Assembly: GCF_001949145.1 (NCBI RefSeq) | Contig: NW_019091415.1 | Location: 299,040-363,039, forward strand | Direction: 5' to 3' | Length of the DNA stretch: 64,000 nucleotides | From: Acanthaster planci | Lineage: Eukaryota; Echinodermata; Asteroidea; Valvatida; Acanthasteridae | Part shown: piece after piece, positions 27,801 to 42,800 of the stretch | Numbering within the stretch: position 1 is the first letter of the stretch | How the letters are laid out: each line of letters opens with the position of its first letter | The notes under the pieces: model-generated | Database searches by the model: none | Told to the model about the DNA's origin: nothing | Seen by the model: only the letters and a program-made list of their open reading frames with translations | Program-made: the position numbers and the translations under genes

Positions 27801-30800
27801 TGGACCCTCTGGTGGTCTGGGAAACACACGCCCACTGTCTGTCACGTTTGTTCTGATTGGGCAGCATGAAAGTACCCACAAAGAAAACGTGTTGATCGTT
27901 TGGGGATCTACAAAGCCATCAAACCACAGTCATGGATTAGAGGGCATTATAACCACACCTAGTACACTAGCACGTTTATTGAATGGGTTCACTGATTGAC
28001 AAGTTGTTTTCAAAATGCTTGTGCAAAATAGAGAGATAAAAATACATCTGCACTCGACAGAATGGGAAAAAGCTCTCGTCTTATCCCAAATCTTGTATCA
28101 TCCAAGCTCGCATTAAGCCTGGTTTCCAAACGGTCATTTGTAATGCAGACAGTGCGCAAGATGTGAAGATGCAGATGAAGACTTTAAACCAGGCTTCAAA
28201 GATTTTTTTTTCTCATAGGAAAGAACACACTTTGGTCAGGACTGGCAAAATATGCTCGTCTTAACCGGAATTTTGTCTTACCCGAGCTTGTATTACTGCG
28301 CGTCGACTGTAGCTCTATGGTTAGGGTGCTGTAGCTTGCTTTTCATCATCAATGCAACGTCATTGTGAATATAAATAGAAACCCAACACCCTGGATTGTT
28401 AATGGCAAAACTTACTCTATCAACTGATAGGCAATTTAAGACTTCATCTTTCAGGATAAACGTCTTTTACTGCAACCTCCGGTCTGATGATGTCATTAGC
28501 TTCAAACGTCACACATTTGTTCCTTAAGTGAAGGTCATCATATCTACCAGTTTTTACGTGATTAGAACAAACTTCACCACGGATATTGACTCAAAATACA
28601 TTTTTCAGTTTTTCCAACTTGCTGCCAGAGGGTGCTTGAGGATTTTATGATGTCACCGGTACGTGGTTTGAGGAATGCTATTTGGTTGAAGACTAACACT
28701 GTTGAAAGCAAGTTCATATCTATTACCAGTTTTAAATGATCAGGCACTTCTGATTTTGACCTGAAGGAAAGTTCACATGATTTTACGTACAGGAGATGAA
28801 ATGAAGATTTAACCCGCGCTATCACTTGCTGCAAAAAGCAAGTCATGGAAATGCACTATTGATTTTATACAGAGTTTTAAAGATTCAAAATAATCAAATT
28901 TTAATTGCTTGAAATATGGTTCAATAGGATTTTGCATAAAGGTCTTTGGTGTACACTTTGATGAAGATACAAGATTGCTAAGTGACAAAAATGGTGCTTT
29001 GAAAAGTATGTACAATGTCAGTGTGCAAAACCAAATATTCAAAAATTATTTATACATCACCTGACAATGTCATCTTTATGTCATTAGTTTTATATTATTT
29101 TTGAATTAAGGTCTGTGCTTGGCGTAACTTTAGTTAAGGTCCAAGTCCTTTAAGTGACTAAAATGAACCCATTAAAACTGTGTACAAAGTCAGACAAAGC
29201 CAAAATTAAAAAAAAAAATAATAAATCACGTGATGATTTCATTCTTACGGGATTGTCTATGCATCAGGGTTCTTCACTGGTATAAGTTTGATGTTGAACC
29301 AATATTGGAAATATACTAAAGTCAAGGGTGAAGAAACATGCACGAAGTGAATGGACTTTAATGGAGAAGAACATGCCAGAAGAAAAAAAATGGGAAGAAA
29401 AAGAATGCCTTTTTAGTAACATTGAGAAAAGAAGGAAAGACTACTGGATGTACATGTACATGTACATAAACACAGAATGTATGGTACCAGTACCTTAAAT
29501 AATTACAAATAAAGCACCAAAGAGAGACCTGGAAGGGTAACATTTTAAAGGTAACTTCGGTTCTGATAGGAAAACCTTTTTTGTTGTTTAACTATTTATG
29601 AGCTTCACATATGACTTAGGAGTCCAAAATGGAAGAGCTCCTGGAGAACAGAGATAACCTATGTTACATGTTTGAAGTTGATATGTAATGTTCTCATCAA
29701 TTTATGATGGGCAAGCCATTTCTGTTGTTTTAAAACTATTGGCCTTAACCTTTGACCTATGGGTCAGTTATCAGTAGACTTCTAGAGAACGGCAACACAA
29801 ACCCACTGCCAAATTTTTGAAGTTGATATACCAAGTCCTTCTTCGGTTATGGTGCAAACCACGTCTATTGTTTAGCCATAATGACCTTCAGCTTTGATCT
29901 ACTGAATCCCCAATCAGTATACTTCTGGAAATATTGAAAATCAACCCATATTCTTGGTGTAAAACTGACATGTTATCAGAAGAGTAAATGCTGCTCATAA
30001 GAGTCAACATAATGACATATCTGTAAACCTTCTATTTGGACAGTAGAATAAAAGCCAACAGCGTCATTGTGTTTCAGAAGACCAAGACTTTTGTCAATAT
30101 CTGACAAAAACTGTCGATACAATTTTGAGTTTATATTTAAATTTTGGATATATTTAAATTACATTGGTGATGGGTAAAGCATCCAGTACTTGAGAGATAT
30201 AACTAGTTTTTGATTTGTACCTTTATGTATTTTGACGTCTGCTTGAGGCGATCATACCAGAATCCGTAATCCATCCACAGCTTCATAAGTTCTAGTGGAG
30301 GTTGGGATCCAAATGTGTCCTTTGCAGGCATGTTGAAGTCATCCATCAGGGTTAACAGTTTCTTGCCGCCGATGGGAACATATACCCCTTCAATATCAAT
30401 GAGTTTTGATGGTAACAAGTAGGAAACTTGATTGGTACACTAATTGACTGATTGATTGGTACACTGTACAACACTTTATCCAATCAGATTCAGTGGGGTT
30501 GTGAAAATATCCTTTAAATCTGGTTTATACATGGCACTGTAAGCTGAAAATTTATATCAACACTTTGGACAAGTTTGATCAAGCATTACTTATTCTAATG
30601 AACAGCCAGTGTAGTTTATTCCTAATGTATCATGCTTGTGTGTATTATCATTTAATTGTGAAAAATCCAGTCAAACCACATGTCAAAAGTCACAACCTTG
30701 CCACTGCTGTACCATGCAATGCTCATCAAGATAAGAACAATTACTGATAGTCAGAATAATACAGTTTGGCAGCAGTGTAACACAAGTGAATCTAAATCTA

Positions 30801-33800
30801 CTGTTGTTGAATGAATAGAGTGTATGCCCACTCAGAGTTTTACAACTTTAATAAGGATTTTTTACAAGAAAAGATTCCAAATGAAAAGAAATTCCCAAAT
30901 TTTCTATGATTCTCATATAATGTCCACCCATTTGGTTTCCCAATATAATGATCAACTATGGCAAACTAATTAAGTAAATGTAGCCATACCTTTGGTTCTT
31001 TTCTCCACCCGACTCTCTATTATCTCTTGCACGTTATTAGATGATGTCTGTGCAGACATGTTGATTGTCAGTACACTGTACTTGGCTGCATCTAACTTGC
31101 TGCACACACTCTGTGCAATAGATGTTTTGCCAGTGCCAACTGGACCAACTAGAAGCACAGGCTGAACTGCACCAATCAGGGCACTGACCAAGAAATTGTA
31201 CCGCACAGTGTCCACGGTAGGTACCATGATCTTGTAGAATGGAGCACTATATAAAGAAAAAAAAGTAAAAAAAACAAACATGTATGCAATTTTTGATGTG
31301 CAGATGTGTACATTTGAAAACTGAGACCAGTAATACATATTCCAGTAAAATTTAGCAAAATGTTGTTCCACAAGCTCAAGTGTTACTTACTTTGTGGGAT
31401 ATCTCCAGCCACTCCTGAGCTTGTCTTCCCAGTGAGCCCAGTTCTTGTTCTTAGAATCCACATAGTACTCATATACAGTGTCCTTGTTCGGGAAGGTGCC
31501 TTCAATTTCACGAATGTAGTTGTCTAGCTTTTTGCGCCCGTCTTCATCCACAGCTGAGCAGACAGACCAAATCAGACAGAAGAGAAACCACAGCTCAATC
31601 ATGCGTTCATAGTTCTCCTTATCTGATGGGTTCACCTGAAATGTAAAACAACAGTTTGTTTATAGTTGGTTCTAACCCCCACAGATGCTGTGAGTAATCA
31701 TGTACTTAGAGGTAAATGAAGCACCACTATTTGTACACACACATTGACAAATTCATTCCTGCAATGGGCTACATTAAGATGAAATCTATTCATGCCTCCT
31801 GCACAATTTGTATCAGTGGTGGGAGATATTGGAGATTTTCAAAACCGGTTAACCGAGCTTTGAAAAGCAGTTATCCAGTTATCTGGTTTTGTTGACCTTT
31901 TGAAAGCAGGCACATCTCACATGGCATGACGATTATGAAATTCTTCCATTTAGCATCGGCCACAGCGGGTTCTACAATTGTGGACTTCGTGGGTAAATAT
32001 TATGTGCACTCCGCAAAAAATTAAACCATAGTGTCTTTTAAGTTTGCATAGTCCAGATGTGTCATAATTTTCACCAAAATAACATTTTTGTCAACACTCA
32101 AATCATTGTTTTTAGTTTGCCGAACAGTATAAAAAAATTAAGCGACACTTAATGAATTTTATGGATGACTGGGCTACACACTTTCCAAGCTTAGTCCAAT
32201 CTGGGCTGGGTGAGCAACACAGCATTACTAAAGAGGTTACACAACGGATTATATGAATGCAAAGAACACAAAGGCACAAGAAAGAGGAAAAGAAGGGTGG
32301 GGCATGCTAACTTTCATTTTCTCACAAGCAACCGAAGCAAAAGTACCACTTCACATTCTCACCACGACAAACACCAGGACCGTCCATTACGTGCTACATC
32401 AACTCAATCTCAGCAGAAAGTTGTGAGTACAGCATTTTTCCGCATAAAGCAGGACCATGTTCAAAATCAAATTTTGGCGTCACCAAGGCATGACAGACAA
32501 AAAGGGTAGGTTGGAGAAAATGACCTCACTCCTCAGTTCTGCTGGAGACTTGGAACATATTGGATCTGTCAATGCAATTGGACAGCACACCATAACAATG
32601 ACGGCACCATCTTTCTGGACACTTCAGAGTCTGGCAGGAGGCGTACCATCAAGACAAATGGGACAGAGTAAAAGCAATATTACTCAGGAGTTGGCACAAG
32701 GGAGACAGAGGACTGCTCCTTTAGATCAACACCTGCAGGGTACACCTGGATTGGAACGGGGCCGAATCCTGGTTGAACCCTCTCTAGCTCTGGGCTTGTG
32801 TATAGATAGTGAACATGAGTCCTTAGGCTCAGAAAGGATAGCTCCCTTTTCCGCACCACTTCCCCTCGACACAGTTCCGAAATTCAGGAAAAAAATTGAG
32901 TAAATGAATATGTAGATTTGGTAATCTACTTGACCCCAACCAGGCGTCTTGAAGCTACATGTAGTTCCCAGTAGCAAAAAATTGCCTAAGAAAAGAATGA
33001 ATGAATGTTGGCCTTTGCAATGTTTGCAACAATTTATATTGCAAAGTTCCCAGAAGACAGTGCAAGTGTCCTCAAATACAGTAAAGTCATATGACAGATA
33101 GTTAACAAGGGAGGCAATTTCTATGAGTATGTCAGTTTCAGAAAATTGCATCAAGTCACTAGTCTCCCATGGAATAATTCCCATATGGAGCTTTATCTGA
33201 AAGCAACCTCTTCCAATAGGAATAAAGATGGTAAGGAGGGCCAACAAGGAGAGAATTACTTTAGGCCTCGCAACAGATCATATGTGACAAATCAGTTTCA
33301 GCAACTTGGCTTTTATTTTTGTTACAACAAGGGGCTACTGTGCAAAGACGGACGCGCTTACAAATACAAATGTGCAAAGTGTGTAGGGAATCACCTGGCA
33401 GTGCGCTGCAACTTTTGAGGTTCAGTAATTTCAGAACCGGAGGGAAAACATTTTTCAGTTAACACAGCAAGCTCGAGACAATTCAGCTCTCAATATTCAC
33501 TTCAGCGACATCCCACAAACAGAAATGCAGAAACAGGGCAAGACCATTCACAAAGCCACGGACAAACTGCCAATGCCTGTGAGTAAATCATTGGCTTAGT
33601 CGAGGACGCATTGTCAAAAACCTAATTGAGACTCAAACAGCTGCAGTCCATCATTAGGTGTCTCATTTTTGCTTGTAAAGTGGTCAGTCATACCTTGGAA
33701 AGCATTCTTCAGAAGACTTATTAATCTAACACTCCGTGTCAAAAACCTGAAACATTTCATATGGATTAATGCACTAGCCAAAAAAAAAAAAAACCACTTG

Positions 33801-36800
33801 CATGCTGGGCTTTCGTTTCTACGTCAATTCAACGTTAAAGCTTTTTTCCCATTTCAAAACAAGTTACAAGACAAGTACACTGCATTTCTCTTCCGATGCA
33901 TCAGATCAGGGCTCCAGTGCAGTTTTTCGCTAACAGTGGGTTTTTGGCCAATGGCCAGAGGCATGGGTCAACGAGAATATCATGCTCAAAGGATTATTTT
34001 CATGTGTACATATGGGGAAAAGTCTTTGCAAATAAACGGATAATCATCCACATGGATAATTCCCTATTAGTAAGCATTACTAACAAGAATACAAAGAATC
34101 TAAATTGCACAGGATCCAGATATCAGATGGTGATGTACTGCAGCATGTTTTTTTTAGCCTTTGCGGCATTTTTGAGAATTGGGGACATCACCGTGTCAAA
34201 CCGCAATACTGTGAATGCGCTGAAAATAAAGAACATTCATGAGAACATCAACAATGTGAGTTTGTCCACAGTATTCGAACATTATAAGCACCAACAGCAA
34301 GCGCACCCGTTTGGAAATCGCACGCACAGGAAATGTGTTTTGCCCTGTACACGCTCCAATGAGCAGTCTCCTATAACGGAAAGCTCTTCACTCTCAATTT
34401 TTGTATTGCTGGCCTAATGGATAGCCCGTGCAAATGCACTATAAATTTGCAAGTTTAGACCCCAAGCTGTACACGGGTCACGGTTTTCAGATAGGTGCAG
34501 CATGCCATGCCCTAGCGTGTGGGTTCTCTGACGCACAAATCAGGGAAATGGGAAAACAAAGTTTTTGTGTGTTTAAAAATAAATTCAACTTTAAAATAAC
34601 TAACCACAACCTGAAACAACTGGGGTGCAAATTGAACACGCAGGGAGCTTGAGAGTTTTGGGGGAACCCCGCCATGCCATTACCCCTCCAAAACATGAGA
34701 AGGCAATACATCAGGAATTTTAAGTTAAGATAAAGACTGAACAGTAACGATAACAATAAATATGATTTAAGGTCAAGTCTTCTCCTTGAGTGCAAGACTT
34801 CTAGTGACAGAGCGGGCCCTACTGATAGAGTGTTGAACCTGGTGACAGCTGTGCCCTCTTGCAATCAAATGCCTCTTCAGTTCCTAGAAGTGATGGGAGA
34901 AAGCATCTCAGTCTGAGTGCTTGCAGTGTCTAGGGTAAGAACTGGATGAGTGAAGATACTGATGGGTATCTGTGTGCTTGGAATAAAGGTCAGTAGTCAC
35001 AAGGTTGTTCTCCTTCCGGATGCTGATATTGAGAAAGTTTGCCTGATGGAGGGAATATTCTGAAGTGAAGTTAATTGTCCTGTGAAAAGAATTGTTATGG
35101 TTAACGAAGATGTCATAGCCACTGTCACTGGTCCAGATGAAAAATACATCATCAATGTATCTCCATCAGATCCAAGGGCGGCATAGTGCTGAAATACATG
35201 TAAGCATGCGCTCTTCTGGGTTACCCATGAAGAGGCAAGCCATGCGGGTGCCCATAGCTGTGCCATGTACCAGTAGATAGTGTTTGCCCATGAAGGAGAA
35301 ATTGTTCTGGTTAGCACAAGTCTCATAAGCATCACGACATCGCTGATGGGGGGAGTTGTGTGTCCACTCTTCACGAGAGCAGAGCAGCAGGCATGAATAC
35401 CTTCTTCATGGGGAATGTTAGAAACATCAAAGGTCCAAATGATGGCTGTGCTGGGAATCTGGTTCTTGATGTTTTCCAGCTTTCGTAGGAAGGCTGGTGT
35501 GCCGTGGATATATGACGGGATCTATGGAATGAGGGGTTTGAGAGAAGTGTCAATGAACAGAGAGATGTGTTCAATGGGCAATCCATTTCCAGAAACAAGG
35601 TTATCCTGCCTGCCTTGTGGATCTTGGGGAGTAGATAAACCTACCGGTAGTAGTTCTAAAATCGATAGGGGACAGAAACTTCAGACCTTTCTTAGATAGT
35701 TGGTCACTATACGCATATCATCCAGTACATATACCTGCTGAATCTGAGAATGTTCAAGTGGGGTCTAAATTGAGATGGATATGCTTGTAGTTAGTGTGAT
35801 TGTTAAGTTGGCGATGGGCTTCATCAATGTATTGCTGTCAGTCCATAATTACCATAACTGCACATTTATCTGCTGGCTTGATGATGATGTCAGTGCAGGA
35901 GCACAGGGAGTTGAGTGCACATATCTATTTCTTTATTTCAAGGCAAATCCTCAGAGTGTCTTGAATATTTATATCTTTTATTAATCAAATGAACTATTCC
36001 ATATAGAAACTGGTCTGGAGTTCAAGGTTTGTTTAGCTAGCTTGACATGGATTAATATAAATACAGCCAGCAAGGTCCTGCAGAAAATATGGAAAATGGC
36101 ACAGTCCCTAAGCAATAAAATTAACATTAGTCTCATTAGATGCTTTTAACAAGCATCTTTCTCTTAAATGCAGCGAGAGATTTCAAAAGGCGCAACAGTG
36201 GAATGGTGAATATCTACTAATTCAGCTGTAGTTCTGATCAGTTGGCCTAACAAAATATTCAAGAAACCAGTGTACATGTAGTTTAATATGCATTATAGGT
36301 ATTTTGACAACTTATGCCATTACTTGAAATTTGCTGAGTGAACCCTGGTTGTGTTAACTTACTCCATTTTCTTCAGTTGCTAATGCAGCAAAGAGTTTGC
36401 AGAGGGACATCACACCATTCAGTTCAGAAATAGGTACCAGTTCATTGCAGTTATGTTGCTTGAAGTCCTGTATTTTGATCAGGTACTTGTCAAAAAGCCT
36501 CTGAAGAATTTCTTGGGAATGCTGTTTTGAAAAATTAAAAACAACACCCGTAAACAACATTGATCTTTAAATTGTTGGATAAATGATGGATGTGAAACCT
36601 GTAACTTCAATAGAAATGAAAGACAGATTCTTCTCTGAAAAAGTGCCACATGGATGAATAGCTAAGGCATATTATGGGACTGAAAAGACTTGTGGAAGTT
36701 GAACAAATAAGCTCACAGAAGTATCAACAACCAGATCACAAACTCTTCATTAAGGTGTGTTTTTGATTCAGTAAAAGGGAAGACACTTGATTTATAACTG

Positions 36801-39800
36801 GGTCATTTTATCAATTTTGGGACCATACTTTTATGTCCATCACATTTGATATATTTTGTAAAAGTTCAGAGCACATTCTTTAATTTGCAATCTTGAGTGA
36901 GTAATGCACATTATCTTCAAAACAAGTAAAAGTAGTTTTAAATAAATTCTAATGCTATTACCATATCAAATTATACCGGTCCACACTGCACGTATGACAG
37001 GGTCACTGTACTAATGTCATACTTTAGACTCGGAATTTATAGGAGACCCTTCAGCCTCTTCACAAAGCACATTCTCAGAAGCTGATTGATCACAAATTCA
37101 CAATTTGACAAACTTAATGTCCAAATAGGGGAAGGAATTTTTTGGGCACAAAATAATTCACAAATGACTTCATAGTTTGATGGGAGCTTTATAAATGCCA
37201 TATTTACTTGTTCTATTTATGTTTAGTGTAGGTATCATTGCTATGGAGGTAAAAATTTATTTTGATCTTTCAAATTGAAAACTGTCTCAAAATGACAAGT
37301 AGAAAAAAAATTAAAAGAAAACATGTTTTCTTTAGAGGGGCGCCATATCCCCCCCTAGAGGTCATGATAGCATGGGCGTAAATCCGGGGGGGGGGGGCAG
37401 TATATATCCCCCTTCCCTTTTTTAGGTGGGGATGGGCTACTGAATCATCCCCCCACTTATTTTGTGATGAGCAAAAAAAAGTAATAAAGTGGATTGTTGA
37501 GAACTTTCACGATGTCCCGACTAGAATGTTTGCAATATCACTAAAAAGAGAAACGATTTTATAAAGCCATAAATATGCCATTCTAATGTACATGTAAGAT
37601 TCTGCATGAATTTGATACACATTAGAGATATACATCTTTATCATGAACATCGCCCCTTGTGGTGTATATGGTGTCAACCCCCCCCCCGCTTTTCTAATAT
37701 CCATGGTCGGGAAGTCATCCCCCTCCCCCACCTTTCTGCATCCCCTATCCCCCAATTTCCAACACAGATTTACACCACTGGTGATGGTCACCAAGAATTT
37801 TACAGTGAAAAGCTTCCCACACTTGTTTGGCTCCGGAGTAGTCCTTTCCTGCTTTTGAGTGTTAAAAGAACAATTTCTGAACTAAATGAAATACATGATT
37901 TGCCATTCAAGAATCAAATGACTTTGCACTGCAATTTATTTCTTCAATAAGTAATTTGCTTCAAGGAATCCCCTTGATAAGGATTACATGAAGAAGTGCC
38001 TCTAGGAGTTACAACATTATTTGTAAAAGGCAACTGGGATAGCAAAAATATGGACCCAAAATGTACAGAATGGCCATGATGGGATGTGCACATGTGCATT
38101 CCTGGGAAAGTTTATCAGATGTTTAGTATCTATCAAAATGGTTTTGTAATAGTGCAACTGTTACCCTTAGAAAAGTTCTGAGCTAATAACAGTTTGAAGA
38201 AAAAAAGGAGAATGGAACCATACCTTGTCTGATCTTTTCTGCAACCAAGATGTGACATATGGCTGCCATCCTGTGTCAGCATAGTCCATGTAAACCATAC
38301 CACAACGGCTCACAGTGGCCGGGGAAGCAACAGCTAAATTCTCGGTTTCAAACAGCAATGTTACCTACAAAGATAATATTGCAAAAATCTACTATTTGTA
38401 GTATTCCATCCACTCAAACCTTCTTTTAAGCATGAACATCTCTGTACCACATTTGTAGGGATGTTCACAGAATTACTGTAATACCACAGCTTAACTCTAA
38501 AGAACAATATTTGACTTTGTAATTAATAAACAATATCAACCAAAATATGTATTCAAGCACATAAACCATGCACTAATAATATGTTGCAGATTAAAGTTTC
38601 CCTAATGTCCAAAGAGTGTGCTCCCGGGAACTGACAGCTGATATACAATCTTGGTTGTAATTTATTTTAATTGAATCTCATAAACTGATGGCTAACTGAA
38701 GTGCAAGTTGCAACAGCCTTCATTTTGTTTTTGACCATATACAGTACAGCTCAGAATTTTAGCAGACACACAAACACGAACAGTGAACCTGACATGCTGT
38801 TCAATACATGCTTCACGTTTTTTTGCATACATTGCTGGTCCAATGCAAGATAAGCCAGGCTGTGGACCTCATTATGTCAATGGGCTTGTGACCACAGATC
38901 AGACAGTTCAACCATCAATGTGTAGTGAACAACTGCATACACAGTGAAGTGAACTCTGCATAAAGTCAAGTCAAATCATGCAGCCCTGCTGACATGGTTC
39001 TGGATCACGAACATTTTTCAGTTGGATTGCATCTAAAAATTTTCAAAATCCAGTGAAATTGATCAGTAGTCTACAGTCTACCTTGTGTGTTTAGATATTC
39101 CATAATAATTTCTACATTTGAGCTTGAGATCGAAGAAAGTGATGACGATGCTATTCCTAGTTCCAGATCGGTTTTAAGTCATTCTGGATCGCGGAAAAAA
39201 TTATTTTCGAATAAAAAGTAACCACGGGAGAAATCTATTTCTCAGCCAGAACCATTAAAATTGAATTAAAACTGAACATTGAATTTACGTAAATTTTTAC
39301 TCCACTTTTCCAGCTGCACAGCAAGCCATAATACTTTTCTGTGCACATGTATTATGCTACAAAACAAAAAACGTCACCCAGTACATGTATATGCATAGTG
39401 CGGTACTGGGCAATCACGAAATCACAACCACCCCAGTGCTTTCATCCCAACTACCAATCATAAAACAGAACAGCAGTATTGCATATTCATGTAAATATAT
39501 CTCCTACAATAATCAGCTACAGCCATCATTGTGCGTCATAACATGCATATGTGTGAAGCTCATCTCTACCATGTCCATACAGATTTTACATCCATTGTAT
39601 TATCATTCACCATTTGTCTGTAAATTGTCAGCAGTTGCGCATACAGGTGATACTGCGGGCATTCCCAAACTCAAGTTATAGACGATTTGCAGCATTTATA
39701 TGCAAGGTTTCAGCATTCGTTCTGCTGGGCTGGTTCTATGGAACATTTTTGGCCATTTCTCATTATATACAGCAACTGGCAGGCAGTGGTTATTGCTGGC

Positions 39801-42800
39801 AGTGTGCATGCAGAGGAAATCTGTCCGGAAATTGTCCATCCTTGTTGATACTAACCTTTTCCCTTGCGTTGGTGATATTACCGGCATGACAAAGCTTGAA
39901 GCAGCACCTGGGCCCAATCTTTTTATCATTGGATGCTTCTTTTGGTTCTGACTTCCATTCTTTTTGGTGTGATCTTTGCCATTTAATTTGGTTGTAATTG
40001 TGTCACAATCAGCACGATCTTTTCGTTTTGATAGATTTTCCAGCTGCATGGTCATAAACAGACTTGAATAATCGCTACATTGGATCAAATTTATATTCAC
40101 GATTTTGTACACACTGAACTCGAGTACAGCAACAACTTTTATGCAAATGTTAGGATTGCCGCTGTGGGGGCCATTCTGATTCTCTGTAAGTTTTTGTACA
40201 TAAAGTAGTTTTCTCTAATACTTTGTCTTAAAATCTACTACATGTAGTTGCAGTTGTGTTGGCTGAAAAAAGGATTTCACGCTGGATTATTTTCTGTGCC
40301 TGATCATTTCTGCACGGATGTTTTTTGAGCGATCCAAACCTGGATAAACCAAACATGGAAAAGTGATGCTGGTGCTCCACTTTCCTCAATCCTGTAAGTC
40401 CCATTAAAAAGCTTTATCTTTAAAAATAATTTTATGATATATCGTACATATAAGGTAAACTACGGACCACATTCCAGCACTAGTTGAACTGCAATTAAGC
40501 TCAATATTTTTCGTTATCCAAAACAAGGAAAATAATTGTGTCGGTCAACAGAACAGAGCGCTTGCAGTCCTGTGGCTTGTGTGTAGCATGTGTAAGTTTA
40601 AACTGGGCAGATTGGATTACATCATCGGTGTTCTTTGTTATGCAGGAGTGAGCGTGTTTTGTGTCTGCAGTTAACTCCTTCCGTGTATATTGAATTCAAT
40701 ACACACTGAAATGCTACAGCGTGTATCGTGTCGGCTAAGAATCTGATCTGTACTGTATCTAGTACAACCTGTTTTTTTTAATTAAGGTAAAGTGAAGTAT
40801 TTGTCATTTTTGCATTTTTCCTCAGTAAAAAAAAATTGCTAAAAATCTTAAGATGGATTAACAAAAATTTCTTCAAATGTTTACTCTATCAAAAGTGCCA
40901 ACTTTTTAAAAGTGACCAAATCATGCTTTGAAGTGTGCCCTCTTCTGACACAATAGATCTTGAGGATGTATCTCATTCAGTTAGCTACACCTCAATGATA
41001 TAGAGGTCAAATGATTCTCTGTACTATCATGGATAAATCATACCACAGGTTTGCAAAGTCTCAAATCAGACTGCATGAGAGCAAGATTCATGGCATTTTC
41101 CAAGTATGTCACTTGATACATTTGGAAATGATCATCATACAAAGTACAATTTTAATAGCAATCTGACGGCTTAATCTTCAGACATTTGCAAATGGACCAC
41201 AGTCCACTCTACCTTTAAAATGGCATCAGCAGAAAGTAATTATTTTCCTTTAATCATCTTGGTAACTTGACCTTTGATCTTGTATCCCAAACTTTGTTAC
41301 CAACAATTCAAAGGCAGTTTTTCAAGGAAGAGTTATTAAAAAATATCTTTTCTCATCAAAAAGCATCTGCTTTTGGACACATAAAAAATATAAACATTCT
41401 TTATTCCCCTTAGGGCAATACCATCATGATCAGTCTCCTCAATGGTCTCCAACCTAGGAAAAGAACTCAATAGTTAGACAGCACAATTAACTGTCCGGTC
41501 CTAGTATATCAAACTGACCTGATCTGGCATGGCAATGCGTTCACCATTAATGAGTGTCAAAACTTTATTGTCATCCATGACAGAGTTCATGCTCTCAATC
41601 CACAAAGTGTCTACTGGTGAATCAAACATCAACCACTTCTCATCTGGCTTTTCATCTAGGTAAGATATAAAGTGAACAAAACAAAGAAATGTGCATTGTT
41701 ACATGACAGAAAGGATCAAACTTCACAAAAGGCATAACCACATTGTTGGGAGTGCCCACTTAAACTGACCCCCACAATGTATTGATAGAGAAACCTATAC
41801 TTAAAACATGACAAACATGCAGACCCTTATCATGTTCCTTTCAACAAAACCAATACTCCCAAAATTGAAATGTGAACTAGGAATCCAAACTCACTTCGGA
41901 TGCTGACATTAGTAATTTTTAAATTAATAATTAGCATTGAGTAATCCTCAAAATATACAAAAAAAAATTACTCATGTTCTCTACCAAAGAAAATTTATGT
42001 GATGTGACAGGCAAACATGCACTAAAGATTACTTAAACACTAAGTTTTTTATAGTAGTTACTAATTACTGCACATCTTTAAACAAGTCCCCTGGAAAGTG
42101 ATGTACTTTTACCCTGGGAAATATAGGTTCTAACATGAATGTGAAAATTCAATGTGTTTTGCAACGTTTTGAACTGTCTTTGTGCATGAGCTTGACATAT
42201 TCAAAATGTGACAGGACCGTTACTCAAGCAACTTACACTGAAAGACAATGCTATTCACTCTCATTCTCACAAGTTCCTCTGATCTGGCCATATTTATTAT
42301 CATGAAGTTTTCATTGTTGCATGCACTAGTAAAAAAGTAACTGTATATATATGGTACTGAAACCAGGGATTCCCATAAAGTAGAATTCTAATCCAACAAT
42401 CTGTACTTATAAAATAAGCTGCAAAAATTTGATGTTATTGATGTTAATATCTGGATAACTGCATCTGTTCCTGTTAAACTGTATTTTGAGGGTAAAAAAA
42501 TGACTTATTTACACAATACATTAAAAAGAACCTACATTAACAGTATTAAGTAACGACTTCCACAGAGTGAACTTGTCAACACACAACTTTGCATATATCC
42601 ATAAATGTGCAAATACCTTCTGACTTTCTTTACCAGTTCCTAGATTTTCCAAACACAAATCCTCAATGAGAATATGTCAAATGAGGACCCGTTCAATCAC
42701 TTTCAATTTGATTTATGTTTCACTGTTACCCATAAAGCCAGTTATTTGCAGTAGTGCAAAACATTTATTTTTCTCGGGGATGTTTCTAGAAGGGTTGAGA

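Larger units (their letters stand above)
32200..34660 (+). mobile_element. Tyrosine-recombinase retrotransposon remnant (Ngaro/PAT-like) with internal deletion
   Basis: Plus strand. A basic, Gln/Ser-rich gag-like part (32210-32900) is followed by a gag zinc-knuckle-like block with Cys/His spacing, [12 protein letters not shown] and [16 protein letters not shown] (33305-33417). RT is absent. Then come RNase H-like [17 protein letters not shown] (about 34035), recombinase core [22 protein letters not shown] (about 34120) and recombinase C-terminus [20 protein letters not shown] then [15 protein letters not shown] (34445-34560). In the last block the H-x-x-R pair of the catalytic site has become H-x-x-Q. 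The order gag, (RT lost), RNase H, YR is that of DIRS-superfamily elements. Dead copy. Confidence 0.75.

Noticed and set aside
31815-31840. CAGTGGTGGGAG hAT-type terminus
   Set aside because: No inverted partner found in the neighbouring intron.
39385-40112. Overlapping ORFs on both strands in the intron at 39.4-40.1 kb
   Set aside because: No family resemblance and no consistent splice signals on either strand.
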